In this document: piece after piece, positions 30,429 to 44,200 of the stretch
Layout of the letters: every line of letters begins with the position of its first letter
Position numbering within the stretch: position 1 is the stretch's first letter
Assembly: GCA_023374045.1 (NCBI GenBank)
Contig: CM041779.1
Location: 1,054,001-1,118,000 of the forward strand
Source of the DNA: Limonium bicolor
Taxonomy: Eukaryota; Streptophyta; Magnoliopsida; Caryophyllales; Plumbaginaceae
Length of the DNA stretch: 64,000 bases
Direction: 5' to 3'
Notes under the pieces: model-generated
What the model saw: only the letters and a program-made list of their open reading frames with translations
Databases searched by the model: none
What the model was told of the DNA's origin: nothing
Program-made: the position numbers and the translations under genes

Positions 30429-31764
30429 GGGAAATTTCATGAAATGCCACTATATTTTTGGCTAATGCATGAAATACCACTAAAAAAGAAAGTCACAAAT
30501 GCCACTATATTTTTGCAAAAGTCCATGAAATGCCACTATAGCCATTGATCTGAAGGAAAAATGACAAAAATACCCCTACTATTTAACAAAGTACTTTTAA
30601 AGTTCATAATATGCCCCAAGTGTTAAAAACTTCACCAAAAATCACAAAAATCAAAATGCTATAAAAATATATAAAATATTTGAAAAATTGAAAAATTGAA
30701 AAATTGAAAAATTGAAAAATTGAAAAATTGAAAATTGAAAAAATTGAAAAATTGAAAAATTGAAAAATTGAAAAATTGAAAAATTGAAAAATTGAAAAAT
30801 TGAAAAATTGAAAAATTGAAAAATTGAAAAATTGAAAAATTGAAAAATTGAAAAATTGAAAAATTGAAAAATTGAAAAATTGAAAAATTGAAAAATTGAA
30901 AAATTGAAAAATTGAAAAATTGAAAAATTGAAAAATTGAAAATTGAAAATTGAAAAATTGAAAAATTGAAAAAAAAAAAAAAAAAAAAAAATTGAAAAAT
31001 TGAAAAATTGAAAAATTGAAAAATTGAAAAATTGAAAAAAAAATTGAAAAATTGAAAAAAAATTTAAAAAGATAACAATATCATAAAATATTGAAAACAA
31101 TAAATATTTCTTAGATTTTTTAAAATTATTCAGTAGCATAAAAAATAATATAGAGGTATGAACACATAATTTATATCAATCTTTATATCAATTTATACCA
31201 ATTATGTACCATAAATTATTTAAATGATATTTTCTATCAATCTTTCTACTAATTTATATATAGTGGCATTTCATGAATTTTTTTCTTTAATTTACTTTGA
31301 ATAAATAATTCAAATTGGTAGAAAAAAGAATTTAAAAATGAATGGTACAAATTATGGTACTTAATTGATACAAATTAGTAGAAAGATTGATATAAATTAT
31401 GTTTTCAAAACTTTATATTCTATTTTATGGTACTTAATAATTTAAAAACATCAAAAAAATATTTAATATTTTTCAATTTATGTTTAATATTTTGTTAATT
31501 TTTACAATTTAAATATATATATGTATATATTATATTTTATAGTATTTTGAATATTGTGAATTTTTTAACACTCATAAGCATATTGTGAACTTTAAAAATA
31601 CAGTGTTAACTAGTAGGGGTATTTTTGTCATTTTCCCTTCCGGTCAATGACTATAGTGGCATTTCATGAACTTTTGCAAAAATATAGTGGCATTTCATGA
31701 CTTTTTTTTTTAGTGGCATTTCATGAATTAACCAAAAATATAGTGGCATGTCATGAAATTTCCC
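30429..31764. mobile_element. Non-autonomous Mutator-like element (TIR, 9-bp target duplication)
   Basis: Terminal inverted repeats of about 200 bp start GGGAAATTTCATGAAATGCC on the left (30429 to about 30640); the right end (about 31565-31764) is the inverse. The duplication AACGTTTTT is at 30420-30428 and 31765-31773. Long TIRs and a 9-bp duplication define the Mutator superfamily. Each TIR contains repeats of ATGAAATGCCACTATA. The interior has no transposase: it is AT-rich and carries a large 8-bp microsatellite. Confidence 0.9.
30676..31062. repeat. Microsatellite with unit TTGAAAAA
   Basis: About 45 copies of an 8-bp unit (ATTGAAAA), with a few single-base slips and one run of about 20 A near 30969-30990. 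Because three units make 24 bp, it yields a false Phe-rich open frame on the minus strand. Confidence 0.95.
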
Positions 31765-31774
31765 AACGTTTTTT

Positions 31775-32857
31775 AACCTTCCCTATCGTAGTTTTTAGAG
31801 TATGCGGTGTAGGGTAATATTTTTCGAAGTCTTCTATACTTTATAATGTCGTCACTAACTTGACAAATGTTAGGGTTTGTGGCCCAAAACCCTGCACTAC
31901 AAACTCTGAAAATGCATTTGACGTTTTTAGTTTCCCTAGGGTGGTTTTTAGTAGGCCTGTCAAACGGGTTATCCATTCGGGTTTTAGGTCATATCTTTTC
32001 GGGTCAATATCCGTTCGGGTCATTAAACTTTCGGGTCATTTCGGGTTCGGGTCATTCGGGTTCGGGTCATTTCGGGTTCGGGTTGTAATATCAGTTAGAA
32101 TCGGGTTTCGGTTATTTCGGGTCATGGTTAATATTTTTTGAAAAAATTATAATATAAATATATACCTAATTTCTATAAGAATATACAACATATAGATTAA
32201 AGAACTTTCAATACAATGCCTATTCTGAATTTCATTCGGATATAATAAGTTTAAATCATATTTTTTGTCATATTTATTTAGGTCATTCAGGTTTGGGACA
32301 ATTTATGGTCACTATTATTTCATGTTATTCGAGTTTGGCTAATTTTTATTAGTATTATTTCGGGTCATTTCGGGTTCGGGACGATTTCGGGTAATAAATT
32401 TTTTGGGTCATTTCGGGTTCGGGTCATTTCGGGTTTTACCCAATCGGGTTTCGGGTTTATTATATTTAAATATTTTCGGGTTTGGTCGGGTTTCGGGTTC
32501 GGATAAAACGGACGGGTTTTCGGGTTGGGTCAAATTTTGACAGTTCTAGTTTTTAGGGTGTGTGGTGTTAGGTAATCTTTTCTGAAGTCGTTCTATACTT
32601 TAAAATGTCGTCATTAACTCAACAGATTTCCAGGGTTTAGGGTTTAGGGTCTGCACTACAAACCCTGAAAATGCCTTCGATGTTTTTTTTTTTGCTTTCC
32701 TGGGATGGTTTTTAGGGTGTGTGGTGTAGGGTAATCTTTTTTAGAGTCGTTATATACATTATAATGTCGTCACTCGTCACTGACTTGACATGTTTTCAGG
32801 GTTTGTGGTTTGAGTACAAACCCTGAAAATACCTTCAACGTTTTTTAGCTTTCCTAT
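31775..32857. repeat. Satellite-like repeat, three copies, split by a hAT element
   Basis: Three imperfect copies, about 145-180 bp each, at 31775-31951, 32549-32712 and 32713-32857. Shared words are GTTTTTAGGGTGTGTGGTGTAGGGTAAT, read in parts, TATAATGTCGTCACT, and ACTACAAACCCTGAAAATGCC. A hAT element sits in the first junction, and the third copy is cut by the outer LARD. The remainder should lie beyond the right edge. Confidence 0.75.
31952..32548. mobile_element. Non-autonomous hAT-type element
   Basis: The 8-bp duplication GTTTTTAG lies at 31944-31951 and 32549-32556. Ends are TAGGCCTGTCAAAC and TTTTGACAGTTCTA, an imperfect inverted repeat around CTGTCAAA. An 8-bp duplication and short TIRs fit hAT. 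The interior is filled with TTCGGGTCATTTCGGGTTCGGG-like words (shown in parts) at both ends and AT-rich DNA in the middle. No transposase. Confidence 0.85.
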
Positions 32858-35293
32858 TGAAATACCCCTAAATTAATTTAGGGGATTTCTTTTATTAAAC
32901 CTTAAATAATACTATTTAATATTAAAGTATTGTATGGAATTATGAATATTAATATTATGTGGAATTGTGAAATTAATTTAGGGGATTTCTTCTATTTAAC
33001 CCTAAAGAATACTATAAAATATTTAATTATTATATATTATTATATAGTATTATGAATTTAATAATAAGATTTAAAAGTCAATAAATCTTGAGAAAATTTC
33101 TAAACAGTCCAAGTATATTATAAAGATTTTAGAAATAATTTGTACATTAATTTGAATCATAAAAGTCAAAATAAAATTATGGAAACCTTATAGCTTATTA
33201 AGCCTTGCTAGGGTTGACTTTTTGAGAATGGTCAAACCAGCTCATGAAACCTATACCAATAAAAAGGTTATGGAAAACCAAGAAGATTGATAAAAAGAAC
33301 GTCAAAAACGGATCATTCTAGCCAAAGTTATGATAAAATCAAGTTTAGAGCCAAAATTTTGAAAAGATGCTGATGTGGCATGTCTGCTGACTCATCCACG
33401 TGCCTCGGGATACGCGCCCGACACTTAGTTTTTTTTTATCTCCACGTTTTTCGCCACTTTCCAACTGATTTCGCCCTAACTTGTGACATCTATAACTCTC
33501 TCATATTTTGGACTTTTGAGTGTCGTCTTTTGCTTTCTCTTCTCCTACAAATGCTCTTTCCAACCATAACTCATACATAACCTAAATCATTCTACATCGA
33601 CGGAAAAATCTATCTAAAGCTGCCTCCTTGCGAATTCGTAACCCAGAATTCCAGATTTTTCTGAAATCAGGTAAACTTCGTCTCGCCATAACTTCTTCGT
33701 TTCTCAGCCAAATTTCGTTCTTTAGCTCGTTTTTAGATCTCTAATCCCTCTATAACTTTTATGTTTACACCCAAGGCTGATTCGCAATCGTGTGGACGAT
33801 ATAGTCGTCTAAAGTTACCTACTCGATCACGTCGGGTTTTGTCCTGAATTTTTTCCAGAAACGATATGGTAAACTCAGATCTTTGTGGATCTGTAACTTT
33901 CTCCCTAGTTATTTGTTTTCCATGATTCTTCCACCAATGTTTAGAGTTACATGTCTACTTTAAAATGCCGTAGGTTGTGTGGATTTAATCCTTCTCAATT
34001 AGCACGAATTGATCCGTGAAGTAGGCTACTCGAACTGCACATAAAATATTGACTTTTCCAGAAATCGATTTCGATTTCATCACCGGCGCATCTCCGGTGA
34101 GTTTCCGACCAAATTCCACCATCTATGATATTCGTTTTTGCATTCCCGTTCATAACCCTCTATCAATTTAACCAATTACGCAATACATTGAGAGAATTTG
34201 TAGGGATTCGAATCAGAAACTCGCACATACCCTAGTTCGAACAACCCAGAATTGAAATCATCGAACACTGCATTATAGGTTATAAAATTAGTACCATTGG
34301 ATTCGTCTTTTAATTTTGAATCCAATGAAACAAGAATCACCGAATTTCGTCATGTGGATTGAGAGAATCGATCGAATCTCTGTTCGTGTCGATTTGGGGT
34401 TTTCTGAAGAACTGGGGAAAATTGGGTCATCCGATCGTAGTTAAGTGGAACGGACGACCGAGATTAAAACGTGGGTTATTATTAATATATTAAGTTTATA
34501 TAATTCTATAATAATACCTATCTAGTTAGATTTATTTAACAACCTTCCCGAATGTATTTTGACTTGAAATTTTAAGTATAGATTCCTTATAAAATCTAGT
34601 TGATTTTGATGTAAATTAATAGGGGTTTTGAGTTTTTAAACGTAAGTTATAATTTTTACAAGTTCTGAGTATTATGGAATTATTTGGTTAAATTAAAAAG
34701 ATATTTTTATGAAATAAAAATTTTATAATATGTCTAAAATGTTATAGTTACTATATACTTAATTTGGGAATTTTTGGACAAGAGGAAGTGGGTTTAAAAA
34801 TTGTATTTCAAAGGTTTCTCATAAGTTATCTTATAATATAAGGTTTTTAATGTAACAAAAATTAAAGTATGACTTATTAATAAACTTTATAGGTTGAAAA
34901 TAATATAATAAGACTAAACTAACATTTAATACAGAATGTTAAGAAATATTTTTGAGTATCAACTTTTAAGTGAAGTAAAAATTAAATACATATATATATA
35001 TAAGAAATAAAATAGTAACATATGTTAAAATAAGGAATTTAATTAATCTATATTTATACTAACTATATAATGTGGAGGTTAATATACTTAATTGGAACTA
35101 AGGAAAATACTTTATTTTATAAACCATATATGGATATAGATATGTGTAAAAGTTAATATAAATAATTAAATGCAATAAAACTCATAAATAATGTCTTGAA
35201 TAAATTCTAGTTTATGTATGTAATAAATAAATAAAAGAAATAAAATACCTTATAGAAAATAGAATATGAAGAATTAATAAGTTAAACTAAACC
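32858..35293 (+). repeat. Outer LARD 5' LTR, first part
   Basis: Starts TGAAATACCCC. It has TC-rich DNA near 33430-33560 and donor-like AGGTAAAC at about 33670. It is AT-rich from 34460 onwards and has no gene. Its last five bases AAACC are the target duplication of the inserted LARD. Confidence 0.9.
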
Positions 35294-37612
35294 TGAAATA
35301 CCCCAAACCTTGATATGTGGTTTAAATATTAAACTAAGGTATGTAAAGGCTAAAAAGTGCCTTAGAAACATCAGTGAACAATTTAAACCACAGTAAATGC
35401 AATAAAGCACTAAGATACAGTTTGAGCAAAAACATGCTCTAAGCTATGAGTGAACTTGGTTAGGACCCAAAGAGCCTACCAAGACTTGATAATATTTAAT
35501 TATGATTTTATAAGGCTAATTAAGTCCTTAGGAAACCTTGGTAGACAGTTAAACCAAATAAAAACACAAGAAAATACCTTAAAGTCAATAAGAGCAAAAT
35601 GTGCTCTAAGCTTGGGATAAATTTGTATAAGACTCAATGGTCATACCTATGCCTTATAAATATGTTAATGAACATATTAAATCAATTACCAAAGAAAACC
35701 AAGCTTGAAAACAAGTTAAAACACAAAATGTGCTTTAAGGATTCTTAAAGCACGTTTTTGAAAAATTGTCTGTAAATGAGTTTTGAATGGCTAAATGTCC
35801 ATCATTACTCTTTAATTAATATGTGTACTATATAGTATCACATTTGGAAGTCTATATCAATGGGAAATTAAAAATTTCACTTCTATGTGCCTTGTTTTTA
35901 TGAATAGTAACTTTATAAGCTAGTTTGTAACATATGTTGTTATAAGTAATTACATTGGTCAACAAAGACCATTATACCCTTCTAATATGTAAGGGGGCAC
36001 GGTTTTAGTGGTGTGAGTCACCATACTTGGCCATCCAACTAAGAAAAGTAAAAGAAAATAAAGTAAAGTTACTATTTGCTTTATAACATAAATATCTTCA
36101 AACTTTGCCTCTCTCCTCACCTTTCTTCATTTCCTTTGTTCCCACCGTCATCTTCCTCCATTCTCCCAACCAAAACCGTTCATGGTGCAGCACCTCTCTT
36201 CTCCAACTTCAATTGCTCACCAATGTTCATTAATGCTCCAAATCAAATTCTAAGACCATATTGTCTTAGTTAGACCAAGCTCTTCACTTCTATCTTTTCA
36301 AATCTTCAAGAACTCCATTTTGGTGCCATGAAGAATCTCCATTGAAGGGGGAAAAGCTCATCTTCTTTCATATTGTCATTCTCCTTTGTTTCAAGGTAAC
36401 AAAAACCAAAGAAAATCTAAGTTTCCTCTCATTTTGTATGTGTCCGAAATTCACCTCACAATGGTGCTTTTTCTTGCTCTCTTCATAGCTTAATTCAAAC
36501 TTCAAAGGACTAGGAGGAGTCCTATCTTGCTACTTAACCAAGCTTCTTTCGAATTCCAAAGGTAAGCATCAAATTTTGGTATTTTAAGACACATATGCAA
36601 ACCTAGGGTTTGACTATGAGTTTGGGTATTAAACTTAATGCTCATTACCCTTATATGTGAATGGTTAGAAGATTGACAAGTGATAAAAGCTCCTTGCCGA
36701 TTTTCAATCAAGAAAGAACAAGAGAAAACAAGTGAGAAAACTTGGAAAACAAAGAGGTAAATGACCTCTCTTAATGTAGTTTTATGTACTAGGAAATTGA
36801 GCTATACTTGCTTAATAATTAACCTAAAGAGCCAATGGGAAATGAGCTAGAAAACTATCCACAAGGTGGACTAAAAAGACATGGGAGCATTGTTGTGTGT
36901 ATTCGCAGGTTGAAGGCATTTAAATGTGGAGATTCAGTGTTTAAGTTTAATGCAATTTAAGGGCCTAAGAGCCATGTTATTAAGGGCCTAAGTGCCAAGC
37001 AATTTAAGTTTATGCACTATATTGTGATGTAGTGTAGTTTAAAGGTTTAGTTGTGTGTAAAGAACATCTCTTGTGAAGGTGATTGTGTTTGATGGTTAAA
37101 GGATGAAAAACCATATGTTTGTGTATAAGAGTGTGTATTAAGAGATTGAATGTTCTTGATTGTCTAAAGGTGAAAAACAATGTGTTTGGATGTGAGTATA
37201 TACAAGAGAAGCTATGGCGAAATTTAGTTGATAAACAAAAGAGTTTATGTGTTGTAATGAGATTTTATGACCTAGAAGGTACTAGGAATTTTTAAGTGTT
37301 AAGTTGATGAAAGAAAGTGAATTAAGGTGTTCTTAGGTGTTAAGATGCCTTAGGCATAGTCTTGGAGATTTAGGGAACTAATGGATGATTTCTTGATACA
37401 CCAAGGTGATGGTGGAGGTGTCGTAAAGTCTTGTGCAAAGTTTGGTGAACAATGAAAGTGTAACGCCTTGTGAAGGTTTAATTATGAACTTGTGGGAAAG
37501 ACTTGAGGAGTGTGTGTAAAGGGGATGAGGGTAGTGCAAATGATGTTTAAAAGGGTGGTTATAAGGTAGTGAGGGAGTACTTTGGTTAGGTGAAGTTTTA
37601 GGCAAGAATACA
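35294..37612 (+). repeat. Middle LARD left LTR (first 2.3 kb)
   Basis: Nearly identical to 53497-55815. Contains a TC-rich leader near 36107-36220 and AAGGTAA-type donor sites with GT at 36396, 36562 and 36757. Confidence 0.93.
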
Positions 37613-40600
37613 TGTAACACCCCAACATACAACAACATACTTAACATTAAACTGCAGCGGAAAATACACATCATCACATAACTTAACTCATCGGTGTTAC
37701 ACGCCGTTAACCACCCACGTGGCTAACAAGGCTAACATTTACACAACTGTATCGGTCTGATGGACTAGATCCCCGAGCAACTATACAATACCGTCTCCTT
37801 TATCACTCCAACATTCATTTACAAATACCTTCCAACTGTACCGAGTATTTACAACTAATGCCGAGAACAATTTCGGTCTTACTACACCTACAGGTACATG
37901 ATTAATAATACCCGTACAACTACCCCGTCCTACTCTCGAACGGCTCCAGCTCCTTGTACCTGAAATAGAAAAGGAAAGAAAGGGTGGCCCCCCAGGGGCT
38001 CAGCACCTTTGCTGGTATGGTAATCCCGCAGCCCACATGCTACCGGGCCACGCACAACTATTTGTCGTCTTAGCATGCAGTTGATTACATTTAAATCAAG
38101 CATGTGAAACATAAACTCACGACAACATACATTTCACCCCAATGGGCTTAACAATAACAACTCATCCATACTTAACCAATCACTCTTTGAGTTCTTCCAC
38201 CCTATAGTATTTCTCCTCTAACGGAGCTATTTCCTTAACAGACGACATTACCCACTATCGGGTTTCCACAAACGTCCTTTTACATACTAGGAATCATATC
38301 CATGATCCTCATGTTTCACCTCGAAGCGACATATAACATCACATCACAATAACTTTGCAACATACAAATAACACATACATAACGGGTACGGATCTCTTAG
38401 GAACCGGCCCAAACATAGTTAATACACTGGTGAGCCTAGAGAATGATATCACCCCATGTTAAGCTCATTATAACGAAACTCATTACCGCCCTAATAGTCG
38501 GACGAGTAACTTACCTAAAGATGGATCGGATTTAGTGACCCGAACTCACCACACAAACACATGTTCCCCCTAAACCGATCGTAAGTCAGAATAGCTAAGC
38601 TTTGGGATAAGCTAATGGGAGATCATAACCCGTGAGGGAAACAACCATAACAGAGAGAAGGGTAAAACTAAAAAGGATACCCACTCCCAAACAACGCGCG
38701 ACCGGCCAAACCGGATTCCTCACTACTGTTAGTACATACTTACTTTAGATATTAGTTAGAACCCCACTATGGAGTCTATCATAACTACACACCATACAGT
38801 ATTACCTTGGGTTAAACATACAAGGGAGATCCCTACATTCACATATACATACACACATTAACTCACGCATAGCCGTGGTTAGAACGCCCCATGGTTCGGG
38901 TCGTTTAATCCGAATACCAAACTCTCCTGTGATCCTAGACTCAGTTAGCTAAGGTTTAACACTTTCGAGGTTAAATGGTATCGGAACTACACGCCACATA
39001 TATGAACTATGTAAACTCATTACATGTTTTATCTTACAACGTGGCAAACACACAGAAAAACATTGGCATACAAGCCGGTGTAATCCGGTAGGACACAGGT
39101 TGCAAGAAAACCATACCTGTCACCGGAGTCCACTTTATCATGTCCATTTATGTTCCTCGAGCAATTCTCGAACAACTGACAACATCACATGTACTTTTAT
39201 TAACATCGGGGTAACATGTTTGTTTAAAGTCTAATGCTCATAACTTACCCTCGTTAACTAGTTAAACAACTTGACATTTTTAACTTGTTTTACTTTCACA
39301 TTTTATTACAACTTTCCACCCACTTGGTTGTCTTTATATCACATCTAACATGTCCTTAACATCCTTACAACATCATTACTTATCAATCCCCATCTTTACA
39401 CATCATTTTTATACCTTAAACAACATCTTTAGAGTGGTCCGGGACTTGGTCCTTACCTTAAGTCCCGGATCAACACTTACACAAACTCACGGTATGTTTT
39501 GATAGGGTGGTCCGGGACCTTGTACTCACCCTAAGTCCCGGACCAAGACAGTCTTGTACTCTCGGTACATTTAACAGGGTGGTCCGGGACTTCATACAGG
39601 TCCTAAGTCCCGGACCAGTCTAGGCAAAAACTCTCGGGTGATTTAAGGAGGGTGGTCCGGGTCCTTGTACAAGACCCAAGTCCCGGACCTATATCTATGT
39701 ATAACTCTCGACCTTTTTGATACTGGTCCGGGATGACCAAATCCCAGTCCCGGACCGAACTACAGAATTGACGTACTTGCATTTTTCAAGTCCTGCTGCA
39801 TAAGTTCTTTACACCCATCATATGTATAAACTTCCCAGTACACTCTTATACTCAAAACTTCACCAAATATACACCACATAACAACATAGTGCACAATTTA
39901 AATTACATAGCACTTAGGCTCTTAAAATGCATAAATCTTAAACACTGAATTTCCAACAACATATTTGCCTTTGACCTGCAAATACACAAACAATACGTAT
40001 GTCCTTTACTAGTCTCTTTGAGAACATTTTTCTAAGTCATTTACCATTGGCTCTTTAGGTAGTTTCAGTAGACAACATACGTTCATTTTCCAAAGGAATT
40101 TCAAGCTATTTTTGGTTAGCATAATTACCTCCTTTCCTCACAATTTCTTTCTTGTTTCAGAAATCGGTAAGGATATTTGCTTGCTTGTCAACTTAGAACT
40201 TGAAGAGAGTTTGGAAACGTGTCAAGAGAGGACTCCACCCAGTCCTTGAAAGGTTGGAATGAAGCTAGAACAAGGCAACGTAAGAACCCATTTAAGGCAA
40301 ATTTTCGAACAACATAAAACATGGAGGAAACATCATTTTTCTTTGAGTTTCCTTACCTTGAAGCAAAGGAGCACAATAATATATGGAAAGATGAACTCAA
40401 GCTCCTTCCATGGAGATTCCTCTTGGCACCAAAATGGAGCTCTTGAAGATTTGAAAGGACTAGGTCGAAGAGCTTGACGAGACTAAGAGATCGGTGGTCT
40501 TAGTTTTTAATTTGGACAAGTGAGCTAGAAGTTACAAGGATTTGAAGATGGCATATGGTGCTGTGCTGGTTCATGTGAAAGAGAGCAGGAAGGATAGTCT

Positions 40601-41279
40601 ACGTGAGACAGCAAGGAGGAAATGAAGAATGAAGAGATTCACTGATTGCAAATGCTTTTGAAGATATTATTGTTTACTAAAGCAAATAGTGCTTTTTATA
40701 TTACTCATTTATTTGTTCAATCAGTTGCAAGGGTGGACTCACCACATGCAAAACCGGCCCCCATTTAATATAAGGGGTTACCAGTCTTATTGTCAATTAA
40801 ATTACTTATATTGACATATGTTACAAACTAGCTTATTTAGTTACTATTCATAAAACAAGACACGTAGAAATATTTTGATTTCCCATTATTTAAACTTCCA
40901 AATGTGATACTAAGTAGTACACATATTAATTAAAGAGTAATGATGGACATTAGCCATTCAAAACCATTTACAAGACAATTTTTCAAAAATGTGCTTTAAG
41001 ACTCCTTAAAGCACATTTTGTGTTTTAACTTGTTTTCAAGCTCGGTTTTCTTTGGTAATTGATTTAATAGGCTCATTAATATATAAGGTCTTGGTAAGTT
41101 CATCAAGCCTTAATCAAGATTATCCCAAGCTTAGAGCATACTTTGTCCTTATTGCCTTTTAGGCAATTAATTGTATTTACTATTTATTAAATTGTTTACT
41201 AATGTTTCTGAGACTCTTTTTAGTCTTAATAATTTATTATTTAATGTTTAAACAACTTATTAAGGTTTGGGGTATTTCA
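37613..41279 (-). repeat. Inner LARD 3' LTR (3667 bp)
   Basis: Plus strand runs TGTAACACCCCAACATAC to GGGGTATTTCA. Contains the terminal hairpin (37706-37727), the conserved CATACCTGTCACCGGAG (39112-39128), five GC-rich hairpins (39436-39757) and donor-like sites. It is shorter than the 4557-bp LTR of the middle LARD, so they are separate subfamilies. Confidence 0.9.
39436..39757 (-). repeat. Five GC-rich hairpins, inner LARD 3' LTR
   Basis: Inverted repeats of GGTCCGGGAC with GTCCCGGACC at about 39436, 39508, 39581, 39654 and 39723; stems 9-12 bp, loops 10-16 nt of different sequence. Repeated at 47887-48214 in the other LTR. Confidence 0.9.
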
Positions 41280-41280
41280 A

Positions 41281-41297
41281 TCTACCCCCCTTAAAAG
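41281..41297 (-). promoter_or_regulatory. Poly-purine tract of the inner LARD
   Basis: Inverse of CTTTTAAGGGGGGTAGA, next to the 3' LTR; flanked by the hairpin GAACTTCG/CGAAGTTC at 41297-41316. Confidence 0.9.
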
Positions 41298-44200
41298 AAC
41301 TTCGTCCCCGAAGTTCACACTTCCCACATATCATTGGGTTAGAATACGGGAATTACTTGTATAATAAAACACTTCCATAACCAAACATACTTTACATCAC
41401 AGTCCCGGACTTGACGGTCCGAGTAACATATCCACATCCATACATCACATAACATACTTACATAGTAACCTCGGACTTGCTGGTCCGGGTACCTTAACAA
41501 CATTTGCACATACATAACAACCCTTAGACTCTCTCGTCTGGGCAACATAACAACATTTAGACCCATAGGTCCTGATAACATAACATCCTTTAGACACATA
41601 GGTCTAGGTAACACAACATCATTTAGACTCATAGGTCTTGATAACATAACACTTCGGACTTAACCACGTTAGGACTCAAGGTCCAATTAAATTTTTTCCT
41701 TACACATTCCACACAACGTTTAGCACGTATCAGCTAAAAATTTCTTTTACATACACTGTGCTCCCGCAGAACCCGGTCGCGATGGACACATATTGTCCCC
41801 GTTCCTTTGGGAGATCAAAACAATCACTTAAATTTAAAATTTCTTATGATTAAGTAAGAGAACTTAGCTATGTAAGGTATCTATCGACGTTTTATAAATA
41901 CCGGTTCAAAACCCTTTTGAAAACACATACAACTCCAAGTCCAACTTATGCTCTTTATTCCCTTTTTTTCCAGCGTGGTTATTTGTGACCACTTGTAGGG
42001 AGCTTCAAGAATCATCCAACCCTGATGTGATCAGCATCAATGTTGAACTATCCTTCCACCCCAATTTGTGTTCGGCTTCCCTTGATCGCATGCAAATCAA
42101 GTTCCACCTCCCACTTCATTTTCAAACAGCAACTAATTCAAACTATCATTTTCTATCTTTAATCCTTCTAGTCATAAACATACATCTCCAAGGATAGAAC
42201 TCTGTCTATCAGTCATCTCCATTCACTTTAATCCAGTTACCTAGGGAATCTATTCTCACTAGGTTCTATGTCGGTTTCATACCCTTTCATAGATCACTAT
42301 ATTGTACATATACATATATTTTATCAAAATACAACACACAGTTTAACATTTAGTATCATATGAACATATACTGTCGGGGTTTTAGTTCCCCGGGAGTTTC
42401 TTTACTCCCACACTTGTACCTCACACACAACTGTTGCCAAAATGAACACATTCATCACAATGGTATTCGCATCTTCTGTGCGTAATTACCACAATTAAAC
42501 CATGAATGTATGCGTATGTTTATGTAACACACACCACTCATCAAAACAAATTATTTTGTGCTATGCACACCATAGTTCACGTACACTTGTACGGTAATAG
42601 ACACTAAGTGGCTTTGCGCTCTACCCCCCTTAAAAGGGATTACGCCCACGTAATCAATCACTTACTCACTGTGCTATAACATTCTACCGTCGTGAAGTGT
42701 TTAATCTCCACACGGTTTATTATACAATGTATTCTGGTTTGAGGATCTTAGCCATATTGGCGGTTTAGTCCCTAACCAAGAGTTCTCTTTAGAGTTTATT
42801 TAATTCATAACCAGTTTCGATTCTGGCCTGTGAAACTTCTAGGCGTTACTAACTAGCCATTCACTCATATTCACAACGCACATCCAACACTTGGATCGCT
42901 GGCTCACTAGTTTCTGCTATGCGATTCCTGATATTTAGAACTTAGTTGTTCATACATTATTCCTACTGTATTGTACATTCCCGATTAGCACCCTTATTTA
43001 GGTAATAACGGTTTCTCAACCGACGCGTGGTATTTCTTACCATGCGCGAACTCGGTGAGTTTCAACTTTCTATGCATTTCCATGATACTTATGTATCACC
43101 ATGATTTACTTGATTTCTTCCGACTCACTATCGGTTGAATTTGAGCTACTACCTAATGTAGTACACTCAGTCATTTCAACAACTTTGGTATTCCATACCA
43201 ATATTTAACACTGTGTAACTATAGTCACTTATTGTGAATCAAGTATCCTTCCATTGATACGACCTTGCATTTCCTATGCTCGGTCCTTATCGCGTTATAA
43301 TACTCTTTATACTTCTACCACAATTGACATTTCCCGAATTTCTAACTATCCCTCTCGATCATTATTGCACAAGAGCAATACCAAAACACTCAGTCATACA
43401 GAGTGCAGAGGTGTAAACTCTTGACAGTAAATCTCTTATGCGTTGCAGGGATTCACACTGTATTCCTTATCACATAGTATCAAGTACTGGCTTGTTGCCC
43501 AGTCTGTATGTCATCACTTATCTTACGTGTTCACTGTGTCTAACTCATAACTGTGCTTGTTGGCCATTTTATTATTTAATAATACCCATGCAACGGTCGC
43601 TTACTGCGCACCGGTTACTCATTGTATAACATCAATCACACTGCATCAGCTATTATATTAGCTTCCGCCATTACACTGTGTTTCGCCATTTTTTGGCTGA
43701 TTACTGGTACTCTATTCTTCGGTCTTTATGCTCCTTGAGCGTTGCTCATTACACATTTAGCATCACACACCTCTGGTGGTTGCTATTAGACTTATTACAT
43801 CCGTCTCCACAACTGGTACACAGTCCTTTTCGTACTTTTCCTACTCACATCATTCCTGGGTAATAACGATATGGTCAACCCTTAACATATTCTCTAAACA
43901 TATTCCTACTCATTACTACCGTTCTGGCGGTTTCACAATACTCAGAGGTGTCCCCACTCTTTAGATAGTGGTTCGTTATCCGCTTTTACTTATATACCAT
44001 AAACTTTCGTAGTCACAAAATTCACTTATGACATTTTACTTGTGGCTTATAAGCCCTATTACCTCGAGCTCCGCTCATTATAGGCTGTTCACATTCATTT
44101 ACTTCTTCCAACAATATTACACGGTTTGCAGGTTGTACTGGGCTCCATGACAAGGTCGTTATTCCTTTCATGGGATGTCCCTTCAAGGATGTCAGAGTTC

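Noticed and set aside
30651..31139. 162-residue Phe-rich open frame on the minus strand
   Set aside because: It is a translation of the 8-bp microsatellite: three units make 24 bp, giving a periodic eight-residue pattern without any protein signature.
32631..32652. Interstitial telomere repeat (TTTAGGG)
   Set aside because: Only about two and a half units, inside a satellite-like repeat whose other copies vary at this place.
37930..38112. Identical 60-residue frames at 37930-38112 and 46382-46564, with a counterpart near 57580
   Set aside because: They are copies of the same LTR region and contain no domain; the conservation is explained by the LTR pair, although the underlying hairpins may be functional RNA.
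39436..39757. CRISPR-like spaced repeats
   Set aside because: The units are palindromic hairpins within a plant LTR, repeated in the partner LTR; spacers are not unique foreign sequence and there are no cas genes.
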